A stretch of DNA of 64,000 nucleotides from Oscillospiraceae bacterium (GTDB lineage Bacteria > Bacillota > Clostridia > Oscillospirales > Ruminococcaceae), in assembly GCA_009784625.1 (NCBI GenBank), contig WRBI01000003.1, positions 42,070 to 106,069 on the forward strand, in the 5' to 3' direction. The notes beneath the pieces are model-generated. The model had not been told where the DNA came from, made no database searches, and saw nothing but the letters and a program-made list of their open reading frames with translations. A program made the translations under genes and the position numbers. Below, piece after piece: positions 52,028-60,662 of this stretch; the first letter of the stretch is position 1; each line of letters starts with the position of its first letter.

Positions 52028-52587
52028 AAATTACCCTCAGTTAAACTGTGTTCGATGGCCGGCCACTCGTCTTTGTTGATCGCGTATTCAACCCGGTCTT
52101 TCATCACCCCGTCGTGGTACTGCGCCTTAATCTGCTCGGCCTCTTTGCGAAACCCCAGCCGCACAATCACTTTTCCGCTGGGGATATTGTCTTTGTAGTG
52201 CGCGATGGTGATTCGAATACAGCCGTCTTTCTCAAACGCAAAACGAAGCGCACACGCCGCGGCCTCCGGTGTATATCCCCTTCGCTGAAAGGCCGGCAGG
52301 ATGAAATACCCCATATGCCCGATTTTTCCGATCGGGGTGTGCGCGGTGTATGTGTAGCCAACGCTGCCCACGAAATCGCCGGTATCCTTTTCACAAATGC
52401 AAAAGTAATGCCCGTCGGCGTTGGCGGCCGCATAATCCAGCCTGCCCTTTGATTGCGCAAGCGTATCGGTGGCGATGTCGTCCAGGTAGTACATATTCTC
52501 TTTGTCTGACATCAGCCGATGCAAGCCGTCCAGGTCGCTGCCCGTATAATCCCGGACAATGAGCCGCTGTGTTTCGAATTTGATCAC
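52024..52587 (-). CDS. GNAT N-acetyltransferase (RimJ/RimL-like)
   Basis: 187 residues with the opening FETQRLIVRDYTGSD and the acetyl-CoA-binding ILPAFQRRGYTPEAAACALRF. It transfers acetyl to an amine; the target cannot be read. GTG start with AGGGGGG upstream, ATGA coupling to rnhA. Confidence 0.85.
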   Translation of the reverse strand: MIKFETQRLIVRDYTGSDLDGLHRLMSDKENMYYLDDIATDTLAQSKGRLDYAAANADGHYFCICEKDTGDFVGSVGYTYTAHTPIGKIGHMGYFILPAFQRRGYTPEAAACALRFAFEKDGCIRITIAHYKDNIPSGKVIVRLGFRKEAEQIKAQYHDGVMKDRVEYAINKDEWPAIEHSLTEGNL

Positions 52588-52684
52588 TCTGCCGCCCCCC
52601 TGACAATTACATATCCCGCCAATAGCATACTACTTTCTCCCGGTCTTTGCAATGGGCTTTGCCTGTGACGGCCGAAAAACCCCC

Positions 52685-52713
52685 TTGATTTCTTGCCGGT
52701 GTTATAGTATAAT
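52685..52713 (+). promoter_or_regulatory. Promoter of tRNA-Leu(CAA)
   Basis: TTGATT (52685-52690), a 17-bp spacer and TATAAT (52708-52713), 22 bp before the tRNA. Confidence 0.75.
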
Positions 52714-52735
52714 GTATGCGTTGCCGAATACACCC

Positions 52736-52822
52736 GCCGGTGTGATGGAATTGGCAGACGTGACGGACTCAAAATCCGTTGGTAGCGATACCGTGCCGGT
52801 TCGAGTCCGGCCACCGGCACCA
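52736..52822 (+). tRNA. tRNA-Leu (anticodon CAA), integration target
   Basis: Class II cloverleaf. Acceptor GCCGGTG/CACCGGC, anticodon loop CTCAAAA between ACGGA and TCCGT, encoded CCA. Its last 12 nt are the start of a 30-bp repeat that recurs at 61656, marking insertion of mobile elements at its 3' end. Confidence 0.93.
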
Positions 52823-52840
52823 TCATATCCTCACGGATAT
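52811..52840. repeat. att-type direct repeat, left copy
   Basis: Thirty bases identical to 61656-61685. The first 12 are the end of tRNA-Leu. Similarity between the two sites continues through a terminator hairpin into the recombinase genes. Confidence 0.75.
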
Positions 52841-52843
52841 GCT

Positions 52844-52878
52844 AAAAGGCTGATTACCATGCGGATAATCAGCCTTTT
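52844..52878. terminator. Hairpin after tRNA-Leu and recombinase 1
   Basis: A 13-bp perfect stem AAAAGGCTGATTA/TAATCAGCCTTTT with a 9-nt loop. The A- and T-tracts allow termination in both directions (tRNA rightward, recombinase leftward). Confidence 0.8.
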
Positions 52879-52903
52879 ATGTTAGGTTTCGGTTCTGTGT
52901 CTT

Positions 52904-54466
52904 TTATGCTGTAATACGCTCTTTTAGCTGTCTGCGGCTGGTATTTACATCGAAGGTATAACTGTCCAACGAGTGGCTCGAATCTTCCAGGAACGCCACC
53001 TTTAGCGTGAGTTTGACATGGGTCTGGAACACTTCCACCCGCTCAACATAAGAGTCAATAAACACTTTGATCTGTGGGATATCCCGCCGCTTGACAAACT
53101 CTCTAAACGAGCCGAGATAGCCACGAACCATATCTTCGGTGATCGTTGGGGTTGCGTTTGCTTTATCGGAATATTTTAGCTGTGCGGTTATTTGGGCTAA
53201 TTCCTGTTCGAGATCGGTCAACCGCTCGGTGAATGTGTCCTGTAGGCCGGTCTTTGCGATTGCGTCAATAATGTTGGACTTTTCTTTGTTTAGCTCTTTT
53301 TGTCGTGCCAGTAACCGCTCCTTTTGGCTGATGACTTCGGTGTTTGTGGCATTAACATAGGCGTTAAGCTGATCGGTTAGAGCAGGTATCACATCATCCC
53401 GAAAGAAATGTTGTTCAAGCTGGGTAAGGACGAAGTTTTCTAAACTGTCGCGTTTGATCTCCCGATTGGCACAAAGAGCTTTATTTTGGCGGTTGCTACA
53501 TCTGTAGGTTATGAGAATGTCGCGATCTTTAGCCGGTCTGCGAGAGTTCCCACACATAGCGGCGCCACATTCGCCACAGACAACCAGCCCGGACAAAAGG
53601 TATAGCTGTTTGGCTTTAGCCGCCCCCGCCGCCTTTTTCTGGTTGTCCATCCGATCATTGACCCGATCCCATAGCTCTGTGCTGACAATGGCCGGTATGC
53701 CGCCCTCTACACGGATGATTTGATCGTCCGGTTTGCTTTTGCCACTGCGAGAGCCATCCCTACGGCGCTTCTGAGCGCGGTTGAATATGTATGTGCCTTT
53801 GTACTTCTCGTTCCTAAACAGATCGTGCATCGAGCTTTTTCCGAAGTCCGCCCCCTTTTTCGTCTTATACCCTAAAGCCCGTAACTGGCGGATGATTGGC
53901 AGGTAGCCGTAACCTTCATCGTACATTTTAAAGGCCAGTCGGATGGCTTCGGCTTCTTGCTCGTTTATAATATATCGCTTGTCAACAAGGTCATAGCCCA
54001 GCGCTGGCTTGCCACCGTTTGTTTTGCACTTGTGCGCATTTTCATTCATGCCCTTTAGGATTTCGCTGGCCATATTTCTGACATAAAACTCGTTCATCAT
54101 GGCGATCATGCTGCCCATCAACCAACCGGATGTGCTGTCGTCAAGAGCTTCGGACACGGAAATGAGTTGCACCCCATAATCTGCCAGCATTTCTTTATAA
54201 TTGATGCTGTCCACAATGCTCCGGGAGAACCGATCGAGTTTGTGAACGATGACAGCTTTTACAGTGCCGATCTTGATATCCTCCATCATCCGCAAAAATT
54301 CTGGTCGATTGGCATTCTTGCCGGTGATTGCCCTATCTTCATAGAAATGCGTAATTCGATAACCCATATGACCGGCATATATAAGAATCGCCCTCTTTTG
54401 AGCGTCGATCGACTCATCCTTTTGGCGGTTGCTTGAGAACCGTACATATCCTACAGCGGGGATCAT
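52904..54466 (-). CDS. Large serine recombinase 1
   Basis: About 520 residues. Resolvase domain (1-145) with the nucleophile Ser in GYVRFSSNRQ and ESIDAQKRAI, and VHKLDRFSRSIVD. A Recombinase domain (about 160-260) and a zinc ribbon (CGECGAAMCGNSRR, with two further Cys downstream) lead to a C-terminal coiled coil. The ATG at 54466 has AGAGGTG 7 nt upstream. It very probably catalyses insertion at the tRNA-Leu. It is a close relative of the enzyme at 61749, with long identical blocks in the ribbon region. Confidence 0.92.
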   Translation of the reverse strand: MIPAVGYVRFSSNRQKDESIDAQKRAILIYAGHMGYRITHFYEDRAITGKNANRPEFLRMMEDIKIGTVKAVIVHKLDRFSRSIVDSINYKEMLADYGVQLISVSEALDDSTSGWLMGSMIAMMNEFYVRNMASEILKGMNENAHKCKTNGGKPALGYDLVDKRYIINEQEAEAIRLAFKMYDEGYGYLPIIRQLRALGYKTKKGADFGKSSMHDLFRNEKYKGTYIFNRAQKRRRDGSRSGKSKPDDQIIRVEGGIPAIVSTELWDRVNDRMDNQKKAAGAAKAKQLYLLSGLVVCGECGAAMCGNSRRPAKDRDILITYRCSNRQNKALCANREIKRDSLENFVLTQLEQHFFRDDVIPALTDQLNAYVNATNTEVISQKERLLARQKELNKEKSNIIDAIAKTGLQDTFTERLTDLEQELAQITAQLKYSDKANATPTITEDMVRGYLGSFREFVKRRDIPQIKVFIDSYVERVEVFQTHVKLTLKVAFLEDSSHSLDSYTFDVNTSRRQLKERITA

Positions 54467-54650
54467 TTCCATCACCTCTTTGTAAATATTTACTAAAGTA
54501 ATAATATCTATTCTAAATCTTAATCGTTACAGTAATCGGTTTATATAGGGTCACGTTATATACTTTATGAGCATTGCCGCAACCTACCGCACAGGCAGGT
54601 TGCGGCGGCTCTACTCGTTTTCAAATTCAATTTATATCAAACAGGTTTAA
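54467..54650. terminator. Recombinase promoter region and cargo terminator
   Basis: Next to the recombinase start the DNA is AT-rich. A hairpin at 54576-54606 (CCGCAACCT/AGGTTGCGG with small mismatches) would end leftward cargo transcription before it enters the recombinase gene. Confidence 0.5.
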
Positions 54651-54998
54651 TTAGCATTCATTCTCATTGTGGTTGTGCATAGTGGCCAGCAGACGGACAG
54701 CTGGCATCAAAAATAGATTTTTTTGTGTGTTGTCTGTAGTCTCAGAAGTGGAGCTTTCTGTTAATCCTGCATCAGCGAGCAGGTGTCCGTGTCTTTCAGT
54801 ATGTAGGTTGAGTGTCACGGATTTTAGCGCTATGATTTTACCCCCTTTCTTTAGGATGTAGAGGGTGGAACTGGGACATTCAGCAACTGCCGCCCCCGTT
54901 TCCCCGCCCACCCGTTGGGATTTGAGAATGCGGGCGATGGTGGTGAGGTCAGCAGATAGGCCGTTAGGGTTAATCGTCTTGGAAGTCAGAAATGTCAA
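54651..54998 (-). CDS. Uncertain small gene after the DUF927 ATPase
   Basis: An open frame of 115 residues from a TTG at 54998, overlapping the DUF927 stop by 29 nt. The composition is plausible for a protein (ADLTTIARILKSQ; LYILKKGGKIIAL) but there is no ribosome site I can defend and no family match. It contains one of the three G-rich quadruplex motifs, so the region may be noncoding. Confidence 0.25.
   Translation of the reverse strand: MTFLTSKTINPNGLSADLTTIARILKSQRVGGETGAAVAECPSSTLYILKKGGKIIALKSVTLNLHTERHGHLLADAGLTESSTSETTDNTQKNLFLMPAVRLLATMHNHNENEC
54893..54913 (-). other. G-quadruplex motif A
   Basis: On the minus strand four G-runs (3, 3, 4, 5) are separated by loops of 1, 1 and 4 nt. 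Flanks are shared with motifs B and C. It lies just after the DUF927 gene and lacks the complementary C-rich partner of B and C. Confidence 0.5.
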
Positions 54999-56691
54999 TG
55001 CGGTAGACAGGCACTTTTCCGGAGATACGTATTTCCAATCTATCCGCTTCTGAGATCAACACGCCTTTTTCTTTCCATTTTTGCAAGACATTTTGAGGAC
55101 TTTCAAAACCACGATATTTCATAAGGCGGTGAAATGGCTTTTTATACACGGCGACATGCGTTACGGCGATTTTCTTTCCTGTGTTTTCGTCAAACCGATC
55201 TTTACAACGGATGATTCGGCCCCAGCTTACGCCTTTCGGTTGACGCACTGGTTCAATGATTAAATCAACCCCTTTATGCGTTTGCTTTGTGACCTGACGC
55301 AGTTTGTTCCCGCTTTCTTTCCACAGCTCGAATCGGTGATGATTGATTTCCAATTCTTCGAGCAACACGTCGTAAGCCTTATCGCCTAAGTCTCTCGGCT
55401 CTTCCTCAACATTCGACTTGTCGTTTTCAGCCAAAAAGTTAAGTATACCGCTCAGGTCGAGCTTAATATTCAGCTTTTTGTTGACGATGTATGCCGCCAT
55501 TAAGATGAGTGCATATTTTTTGGCAATGCGGTTGTTAAAATGGTCGTCAGTGAGCGCTTGCTCGCACTTTCGGACACATTTATGCCAGAGGTCTGCAAGC
55601 TCATCTCTGCCCATTTCGAGTAATGCTTTGGCGAACCGCCTTATGGCGTGACTGTAATTGTTCTTGATGACCTCCCTGATCCGGTCGGCGTTTCCAGCAT
55701 CGTCCGTCCATGCTACATTTTTAAACTCGATTAGGCGTACCCGCAACCCCATATTTTCAGCGGCATTGTCCAGCAAAGAGTATTCGCCGGTGCTTAAAAC
55801 AGTGGTGTGCCAAGTCCCGCCTGGATTGAGGGTAGCGTCACTGGTCAGCCTGTTTTTCTCTCGATTGCCTGTCAGGGTGTATATAAATGGGGTCAGGTTC
55901 TTTTTGTTAGACTGTGACGCTTCATCAATCAGCACCGGGTAGCCATGGTTGTTTGTAAGCTCCCTGATGATTGCGTTGATTGTGTCAGTCCAGCTTTTGG
56001 CCAAAGATGGCTTGTCGAAGTCTGGACAACAACTAATCGAGAGAACCAGTAGCCCCATCGTTGTCTTGCCCACTGATGAATCTCCCCAAATGTGTGCAAA
56101 CAGGCTTTCAATACCCAGCATGTCGTGCATAAATCCATAGAGTGGGGCGGTGAAGCCGATGGACAACGCCGCTTCTCTTGCAGGGTTACCGACCACTTCA
56201 TTGTCGATCATTTCTTTCCAAGCTTTGTATTTGCCCTTTGGCTCGATAAGCAATTGTCCGGCATAGCTTGCTTCCATCCCAACCGCATTATGGCCACGGA
56301 ATATTATTTCACTTTTGTAGGGCATCCAGCCTAAGCCATTGTAGATGAAACGCATATATGTTTCGCCCATTTGGTTTGATAGTACCTTGACGAGGGTATT
56401 TGCCGATGCGCCCGATTGCACTTGAACACCGAAGTCGGATAATTTTGTAATCTTAGTGGTCGATGCAATGTCTGATAAGGAAAATGTAAAGGTCTTTTGT
56501 ATACCGTACCGATCAATGAAGTTCAGCATGACCTGAACGGTCTGAGTTTCAATATTTTGCTGAATTTCTACTACGTTGACCGCATTGCCAAGGGGGGTAA
56601 ATTTACCCTCTCGATCATATGTGCCATACAACCCATCCTCTACTCCGACATCCTCATGTTTTACAAATTTTCCTACATTTGGTTCACTCAA
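54970..56691 (-). CDS. DUF927-domain ATPase (helicase-like)
   Basis: 573 residues. The DUF927 core spans about 110-390, with Walker A HIWGDSSVGKTTMG and Walker B YPVLIDEASQSNKK, then GNREKNRL. DUF927 proteins are found in integrated elements and phages, sometimes fused to primases, and are thought to act in element replication. Start TTG at 56691 with AGGAGG upstream. The C-terminal ~130 residues are unique. Largest cargo gene, suggesting that the excised element may replicate. Confidence 0.82.
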   Translation of the reverse strand: MSEPNVGKFVKHEDVGVEDGLYGTYDREGKFTPLGNAVNVVEIQQNIETQTVQVMLNFIDRYGIQKTFTFSLSDIASTTKITKLSDFGVQVQSGASANTLVKVLSNQMGETYMRFIYNGLGWMPYKSEIIFRGHNAVGMEASYAGQLLIEPKGKYKAWKEMIDNEVVGNPAREAALSIGFTAPLYGFMHDMLGIESLFAHIWGDSSVGKTTMGLLVLSISCCPDFDKPSLAKSWTDTINAIIRELTNNHGYPVLIDEASQSNKKNLTPFIYTLTGNREKNRLTSDATLNPGGTWHTTVLSTGEYSLLDNAAENMGLRVRLIEFKNVAWTDDAGNADRIREVIKNNYSHAIRRFAKALLEMGRDELADLWHKCVRKCEQALTDDHFNNRIAKKYALILMAAYIVNKKLNIKLDLSGILNFLAENDKSNVEEEPRDLGDKAYDVLLEELEINHHRFELWKESGNKLRQVTKQTHKGVDLIIEPVRQPKGVSWGRIIRCKDRFDENTGKKIAVTHVAVYKKPFHRLMKYRGFESPQNVLQKWKEKGVLISEADRLEIRISGKVPVYRIDISDFQDD

Positions 56692-57282
56692 ATTGATAGA
56701 CCTCCTTTTGATTTTTCACTGGATACAGGGTTAGAATTTCTACCCCCATGGTGCGAGTTGAAACATGGCGGCAAGAGCAAAGCTATTGCTGCACATCAAG
56801 AATCCGTCAAACAATAAAAAAAGAAGGCAATCCCAAATCCACCCGCACACACCATTACTTTGGCGATTATGCAAGCAGGATTATTGAATCATCTTCTCAA
56901 AATTAGTAACCAGCAAGTCGATTGTACATCGCTAACAAATACAACTTGACTGGAAATTCTATATAAAAATTCTGTGGAGCAATGTAGAGCAATTAGGTTT
57001 TTACATAGATTCAAAATATGCAATTGTAAAGGTGCAATGTGGATATCTGCCCATATTCAGACAACTCCACTTCTATATAATACTACAAATGCCAAGTGTT
57101 TGTCAATACCCATTTGAAAAATATTTTATATATTTAGTGCGACATATAATGGCACTTGCGGCGGCGGGCAAACGGGAAGTAATAGGGTTTTGCATGTCGC
57201 TTGCCGGTCGTTTGCCCAATGCCGCCCCCGTTTACCCGCCCGCCCGTTTGCTGTGGCATGACCTGTGCTGGTTGTGACCGCA
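56692..57282. other. Long intergenic region with structured repeat
   Basis: About 590 bp, mostly AT-rich with no protein-like frame. The right end holds a hairpin in which 57165-57176 pairs with 57227-57238, overlapping quadruplex motif B. Confidence 0.45.
57225..57245 (-). other. G-quadruplex motif B with hairpin partner
   Basis: Minus strand: G-runs of 3, 3, 3 and 5 with loops of 1, 1 and 5. CGGGCAAACGGG at 57165 on the plus strand is complementary at 11 of 12 positions to CCCGTTTACCCG, so the RNA could form either a quadruplex or a hairpin. Confidence 0.55.
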
Positions 57283-57636
57283 CTATTCTATCTCGATTAG
57301 CCGTTCTGCCGGGGCGATTGATAGAGGTAGTAGGATGTTTATGCTATACTCATTGTTGGTTAAGTATAGGGCGTTCAGATATGGCGGTTCGGTTTGCAAA
57401 AGGTTGACTTGCTCCGGTGGACGCTGTAGTATGCCGTTGTATGACTTGTTTACTTCGACTATATCTTCAACTGTTTGAGCGATCAGCACAACACCGCCGT
57501 CGCTGTGATCTATGTCCCTACTTGCGCCGTATTCTTGGTCTAATATTCGCACAATCCGGTGTACTTCCCGCCTAATCTCCGGCGGCAATGATTCTTTGAC
57601 TGCTTCAAGCTCTGTGACTGTTCCCACTTTAATCAC
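57283..57636 (-). CDS. Small element protein, function unknown
   Basis: 117 residues, GTG start at 57636 with AGGGGGTG upstream. Opening VGTVTELEAVKESLPPEI, then HRIVRILDQEYG and a mixed C terminus ending APAERLIEIE. Related proteins are, to my knowledge, common on clostridial integrative elements next to DUF927-type genes, with no known activity. Globular, no membrane helix, no DNA-binding motif that I can see. Confidence 0.6.
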   Translation of the reverse strand: MIKVGTVTELEAVKESLPPEIRREVHRIVRILDQEYGASRDIDHSDGGVVLIAQTVEDIVEVNKSYNGILQRPPEQVNLLQTEPPYLNALYLTNNEYSINILLPLSIAPAERLIEIE

Positions 57637-57661
57637 CAGAGCAACACCCCCTTTTCAAAAG

Positions 57662-57699
57662 AGTAGAGCCAGCACCCTCTTTATTGGGTACTGGCTCTT
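57662..57699 (-). terminator. Terminator of the surface protein gene
   Basis: An imperfect 13-bp stem (AGAGCCAGCACCC with GGGTACTGGCTCT), 30 nt after the stop, with a T-rich run on the minus side. Confidence 0.6.
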
Positions 57700-57727
57700 G
57701 GTCTAGCATTGAGGCATATTTTAATAA

Positions 57728-59206
57728 CTAGAGCTGCGTATTGGTAACAACAATATCCCCGGCCAAAGTCGTTGTGAATTGCAAGAATCCGTTTCCGTCT
57801 ACAAATTGTACACTTGGTACGAATCTGCGGAATGTATTGCTCGCTCTATCGTAAGCGTAGAAATACAAATTAGCAGTATCGAGATCAGCGTCAACTTTGG
57901 CCGCAATCCGCACTTCCATCCCAAAACTGCCTTGCTGCGACAGGCTTATCACCGACATTGTGCCGCCAAAATTCTCCTGGAACAGATTGCTTGTGGTCAT
58001 TGCTGATACGTTTGTCGTGGAAGCCGCAAGATTTAAGTCACCGGTAGCTTGGGCAGGATTGAATCGGATACGCACATCTACTTCGCCTACTGCATTCAAA
58101 GAATCGGCGTTGACGGCTATGGTTTGGGTTCCAGCGGCGTTGACCATTGCTTGCAGGGCCACATGTGTGATATTGCCGGGATTGGTCAACCGGACAGCCG
58201 GGGTTGTGCCGGCTATTGCCGATTGAATTGCTTGTTGCGCCAAACTCTGTGCATTGGCGGTAGAAATAATGGCGGAGATTGCATTGGTGATGCTTGTTGT
58301 AGTGGATTGATTTCCACTGTTGCGGTCACGGTCACGATCACGGTCACGGCCAGTGCTGATGGGTGGTGAGGTCTGTCCACCCGTAACATCAAACCGCAAT
58401 CTAACCGGTGTGTAGCCAATTGTGCCAAGATCACTGCGCACTACAGACACTCGAAGGTCTATATCACGCAATCCCGCACCGAGACCTGTGAGCGGCCTCA
58501 CTTGTATTGTAATTTCTTGACCCGGCCCAATTTCCGCCGGTAGCGCCGGTGTTGATGACGCAATCTCAAACAGATTCGGCGCTGGAGTGTCATCATTTCT
58601 TATGTAGAATCCAGTGTCAATGATCACATTTACGCTACTGACGTTTTCTACAACAATCGACCTTGCCGTCATTTCGCCGTATCCAATCGGTTGTGAGCCA
58701 AAGTTTATGTTATCTGTAGAAATTGTAATCGGCCAAAATACTGCTCTGAGTTCGAAGTTTTCTATATTTTGATCGGTGACTGCAAATCTGTCCCATGCCA
58801 TATAGTCGTTATGATGGATTTCGATAAGATATTCGCCGGGAGGTACGTCTGTAAATAAAAATGTGCCTGATGCGTCTGTGTGGATGCGACCATGCATGGC
58901 ACCGCCATCAGTGTCTGGCCAAAGCACAACCGTCACTCCTGCGATTGGGCTGCCGGTATCATGGTTAACGACTGTACCACCCACCGTAAAGGTGCTTAAT
59001 AGTACAGGGCTAGTTCTTGCATTTGCATATTCCTGTCCGTTAATCGTCAGGTCTGCTTCTTTCTGAACGGTTACCTCAAGACCGTTTGCCGCCGAGTGTG
59101 CTTCAAGTGAGCCGCCATCCTCTTGGGCGAAGGCGGTGGGCAGAGTGCCAAAGATTAGCGCTACCACTACAAGAAACATGCACAATCTTCTGAATTTCCT
59201 ACTCAA
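57728..59206 (-). CDS. Secreted surface protein with CarboxypepD_reg-like domain
   Basis: 492 residues. A signal peptide (1-28, ending PTAFA) is followed by a carboxypeptidase-regulatory-like beta sandwich (about 72-145, VGGTVVNHDTGSPIAGVTV and PPGEYLIEIHHNDYMAWD). Next come a FG-type domain (NINFGSQPIG), a linker with an Arg-Asp repeat (GRDRDRDRDRNSG) and a C-terminal beta-rich part. No LPxTG motif or membrane tail is present, so it is probably released or loosely attached. It appears to start at TTG 59206 (AAAGGAAAA upstream). The only clearly exported cargo of element 1. An adhesin-like role is a guess. Confidence 0.75.
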   Translation of the reverse strand: MSRKFRRLCMFLVVVALIFGTLPTAFAQEDGGSLEAHSAANGLEVTVQKEADLTINGQEYANARTSPVLLSTFTVGGTVVNHDTGSPIAGVTVVLWPDTDGGAMHGRIHTDASGTFLFTDVPPGEYLIEIHHNDYMAWDRFAVTDQNIENFELRAVFWPITISTDNINFGSQPIGYGEMTARSIVVENVSSVNVIIDTGFYIRNDDTPAPNLFEIASSTPALPAEIGPGQEITIQVRPLTGLGAGLRDIDLRVSVVRSDLGTIGYTPVRLRFDVTGGQTSPPISTGRDRDRDRDRNSGNQSTTTSITNAISAIISTANAQSLAQQAIQSAIAGTTPAVRLTNPGNITHVALQAMVNAAGTQTIAVNADSLNAVGEVDVRIRFNPAQATGDLNLAASTTNVSAMTTSNLFQENFGGTMSVISLSQQGSFGMEVRIAAKVDADLDTANLYFYAYDRASNTFRRFVPSVQFVDGNGFLQFTTTLAGDIVVTNTQL

Positions 59207-59284
59207 TTTACATTTTCCTTTCCTTTTATAAGATCATCTTGCCTGTCAAGTACATATACAAAAGCTTACCATAATTTAGCATAA

Positions 59285-59305
59285 ACTGTAATACAGTAAT
59301 ACAGT
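59285..59305. promoter_or_regulatory. Overlapping palindromes, likely XRE operator
   Basis: ACTGTAATACAGT overlaps a second copy of the ACAGT half-site, giving alternating ACTGT/ACAGT words spaced 8 bp apart. It lies between the divergent surface-protein and XRE genes, with a TATAAA -10 at its edge. Confidence 0.6.
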
Positions 59306-59378
59306 TATAAATAAAAACTGCTACATGCCATTCAATTATGCTTATCATCCCTGTACGATTAGTATGGGTGGTGATGGC

Positions 59379-59717
59379 ATGAGAGAGAATTTGAAGCATA
59401 TCGGGGAGAATATACGCACTGCCCGGAAGAGCAAGAGCCTTACGATTGAAATGCTTGCAGAGCTGGCCGGGATATCTGAATCCTTTTTAGGCACATTAGA
59501 GCGCGGTGAATCAAGTTTGAGCATTGAAACGCTGATCAACCTCTGCAAGGTGCTTGATGTCAGCGCAGATTCAATCATCATGGGCAGCGCTGAACTTCCC
59601 CCACCCATATCCGATAAGAAAGATACCTTGATGACCATGCTAGGCAATGCTTCTGATGCTGAATTGGATTTTTTGATCGAGTATGTGAAGCTCTACCGTG
59701 GCAGGATTATGTTTTAG
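59379..59717 (+). CDS. XRE-family transcriptional regulator
   Basis: 112 residues from the ATG at 59379. A helix-turn-helix at about 10-62: LTIEMLAELAGISESFLGTL then SIETLINLCKVLDVSADSI. A short C-terminal helix follows (SDAELDFLIEYVKLYRG). The only rightward gene of the element apart from the tRNA, divergent from the surface protein. Overlapping ACTGTAATACAGT palindromes lie in its promoter and suggest autoregulation and control of the neighbour. Confidence 0.85.
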   Translation: MRENLKHIGENIRTARKSKSLTIEMLAELAGISESFLGTLERGESSLSIETLINLCKVLDVSADSIIMGSAELPPPISDKKDTLMTMLGNASDAELDFLIEYVKLYRGRIMF

Positions 59718-59871
59718 ACAGTATCTTCCAAAACTGTTTTAGCAGTGCAGATAGTTGTTTAAATTCCGCCAATAGGTTTTTATTATGCGGATTTTCATAA
59801 TGTTTGCCTATGCTGTTCTGTACTCTGGCGCATTGATTATTGATCTGTAACAATATTTCTTGCAGCTCCAT
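59707..59871 (-). CDS. Tiny helical protein, 54 residues
   Basis: MELQEILLQINNQCARVQNS followed by a helical stretch rich in Lys, Leu and Gln. A strong ribosome site AAGGGGGATCATC precedes the ATG, almost identical to that of the small gene at 60663 in the same element. Its end overlaps the end of the XRE gene by 11 nt. No family recognised. Confidence 0.6.
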   Translation of the reverse strand: MELQEILLQINNQCARVQNSIGKHYENPHNKNLLAEFKQLSALLKQFWKILSKT

Positions 59872-59890
59872 GATGATCCCCCTTAATATG

Positions 59891-59925
59891 AGAAAGGGGC
59901 GGGATCACAGAAATTCCGCCCTTTT
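59891..59925 (-). terminator. Hairpin after DUF1643 gene
   Basis: GGGCGG/CCGCCC stem with a 14-nt loop and a T-containing tail on the minus strand, just after the DUF1643 stop. Confidence 0.45.
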
Positions 59926-59927
59926 TC

Positions 59928-60527
59928 CTATGCTCCTACCGCTTCAGGGGCAACCGCCCCTGCGCTGTCAGATTCTTGTTTTTTCTGTGTAGGTGTAACT
60001 TCAATCGGTTTTGGTATCTCAAACGGCCTTAGATGCCATACAAAACGAATCTGTGGCGCTAGGGGATGGAATCCAGCTCGCCCCATCCCGTCAGCGATCA
60101 GACATAGCTTTTTCTCGTATGGCCTTAGATGCTCATGCAATGCCAGTTGCATCTGCCCTAGCTTCTGGCTGTTCTCGCCACCCTTACCCCAAGCAATGAT
60201 TACCTTGTCGGCGGCTTCTGCTGATTTTACTATCTGCTGGATGTTTTCTTCTTCCAGCTTTCCGGTCAACTCTTTCACTGACAGCTTGGTTGTGCAAATT
60301 GACACAAGATTAACAATGTCAACCCCGCCAAAGTCCAATTTTAGCAGATTGTTGAGGATATACAGGGTAGTATAGTCCACACTGAATAGATCAGCGGTGC
60401 TGGGATTGGTCATGATGATGGTCGCCTTTGGCTTCTTGTTATCCCACTCTCGGCGGAGTAAGTAACGATTCTTTTTGTCGTCTGAGAAGATAACTTCGGT
60501 TTTCATTGTCCCTTTTTCTATACGCAT
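59928..60527 (-). CDS. DUF1643-family protein
   Basis: 199 residues. The DUF1643 pattern is clear: RYLLRREWDNKKPKATIIM followed by TNPSTADLFSVDYT, then VNLVSICTT and VIIAWGKGGENS. About 35 Pro/Gln/Ala-rich residues extend the C terminus. The family occurs in phages and mobile elements and has no confirmed activity. GGAGGAAC lies 6 nt before the ATG. Motif C lies in the gap upstream. Confidence 0.82.
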   Translation of the reverse strand: MRIEKGTMKTEVIFSDDKKNRYLLRREWDNKKPKATIIMTNPSTADLFSVDYTTLYILNNLLKLDFGGVDIVNLVSICTTKLSVKELTGKLEEENIQQIVKSAEAADKVIIAWGKGGENSQKLGQMQLALHEHLRPYEKKLCLIADGMGRAGFHPLAPQIRFVWHLRPFEIPKPIEVTPTQKKQESDSAGAVAPEAVGA

Positions 60528-60622
60528 TGTGTTCCTCCGTTGTATTTTTCATAAGGTGTGGCGGGGAGACGGGCAAACGGGAATGTGCAGACGTTTCCGA
60601 TCTTGTTGGGCATAATTCGCCT

Positions 60623-60643
60623 CCCCGTTTACCCGCCCGTCCC
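60623..60643 (-). other. G-quadruplex motif C with hairpin partner
   Basis: Minus strand: G-runs of 3, 3, 3 and 4 with loops of 2, 1 and 5. CGGGCAAACGGG at 60570-60581 pairs with CCCGTTTACCCG at 60624-60635. It sits between the 52-residue gene and DUF1643. Confidence 0.55.
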
Positions 60644-60662
60644 GCTGTTATCGACAAAGAAT

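Noticed and set aside
58322..58348. Short tandem hexamers (TCACGG type) read as a minisatellite or CRISPR
   Set aside because: They encode the Arg-Asp repeat of the surface protein linker; no spacer-repeat pattern exists and no CRISPR array was seen anywhere in the window.
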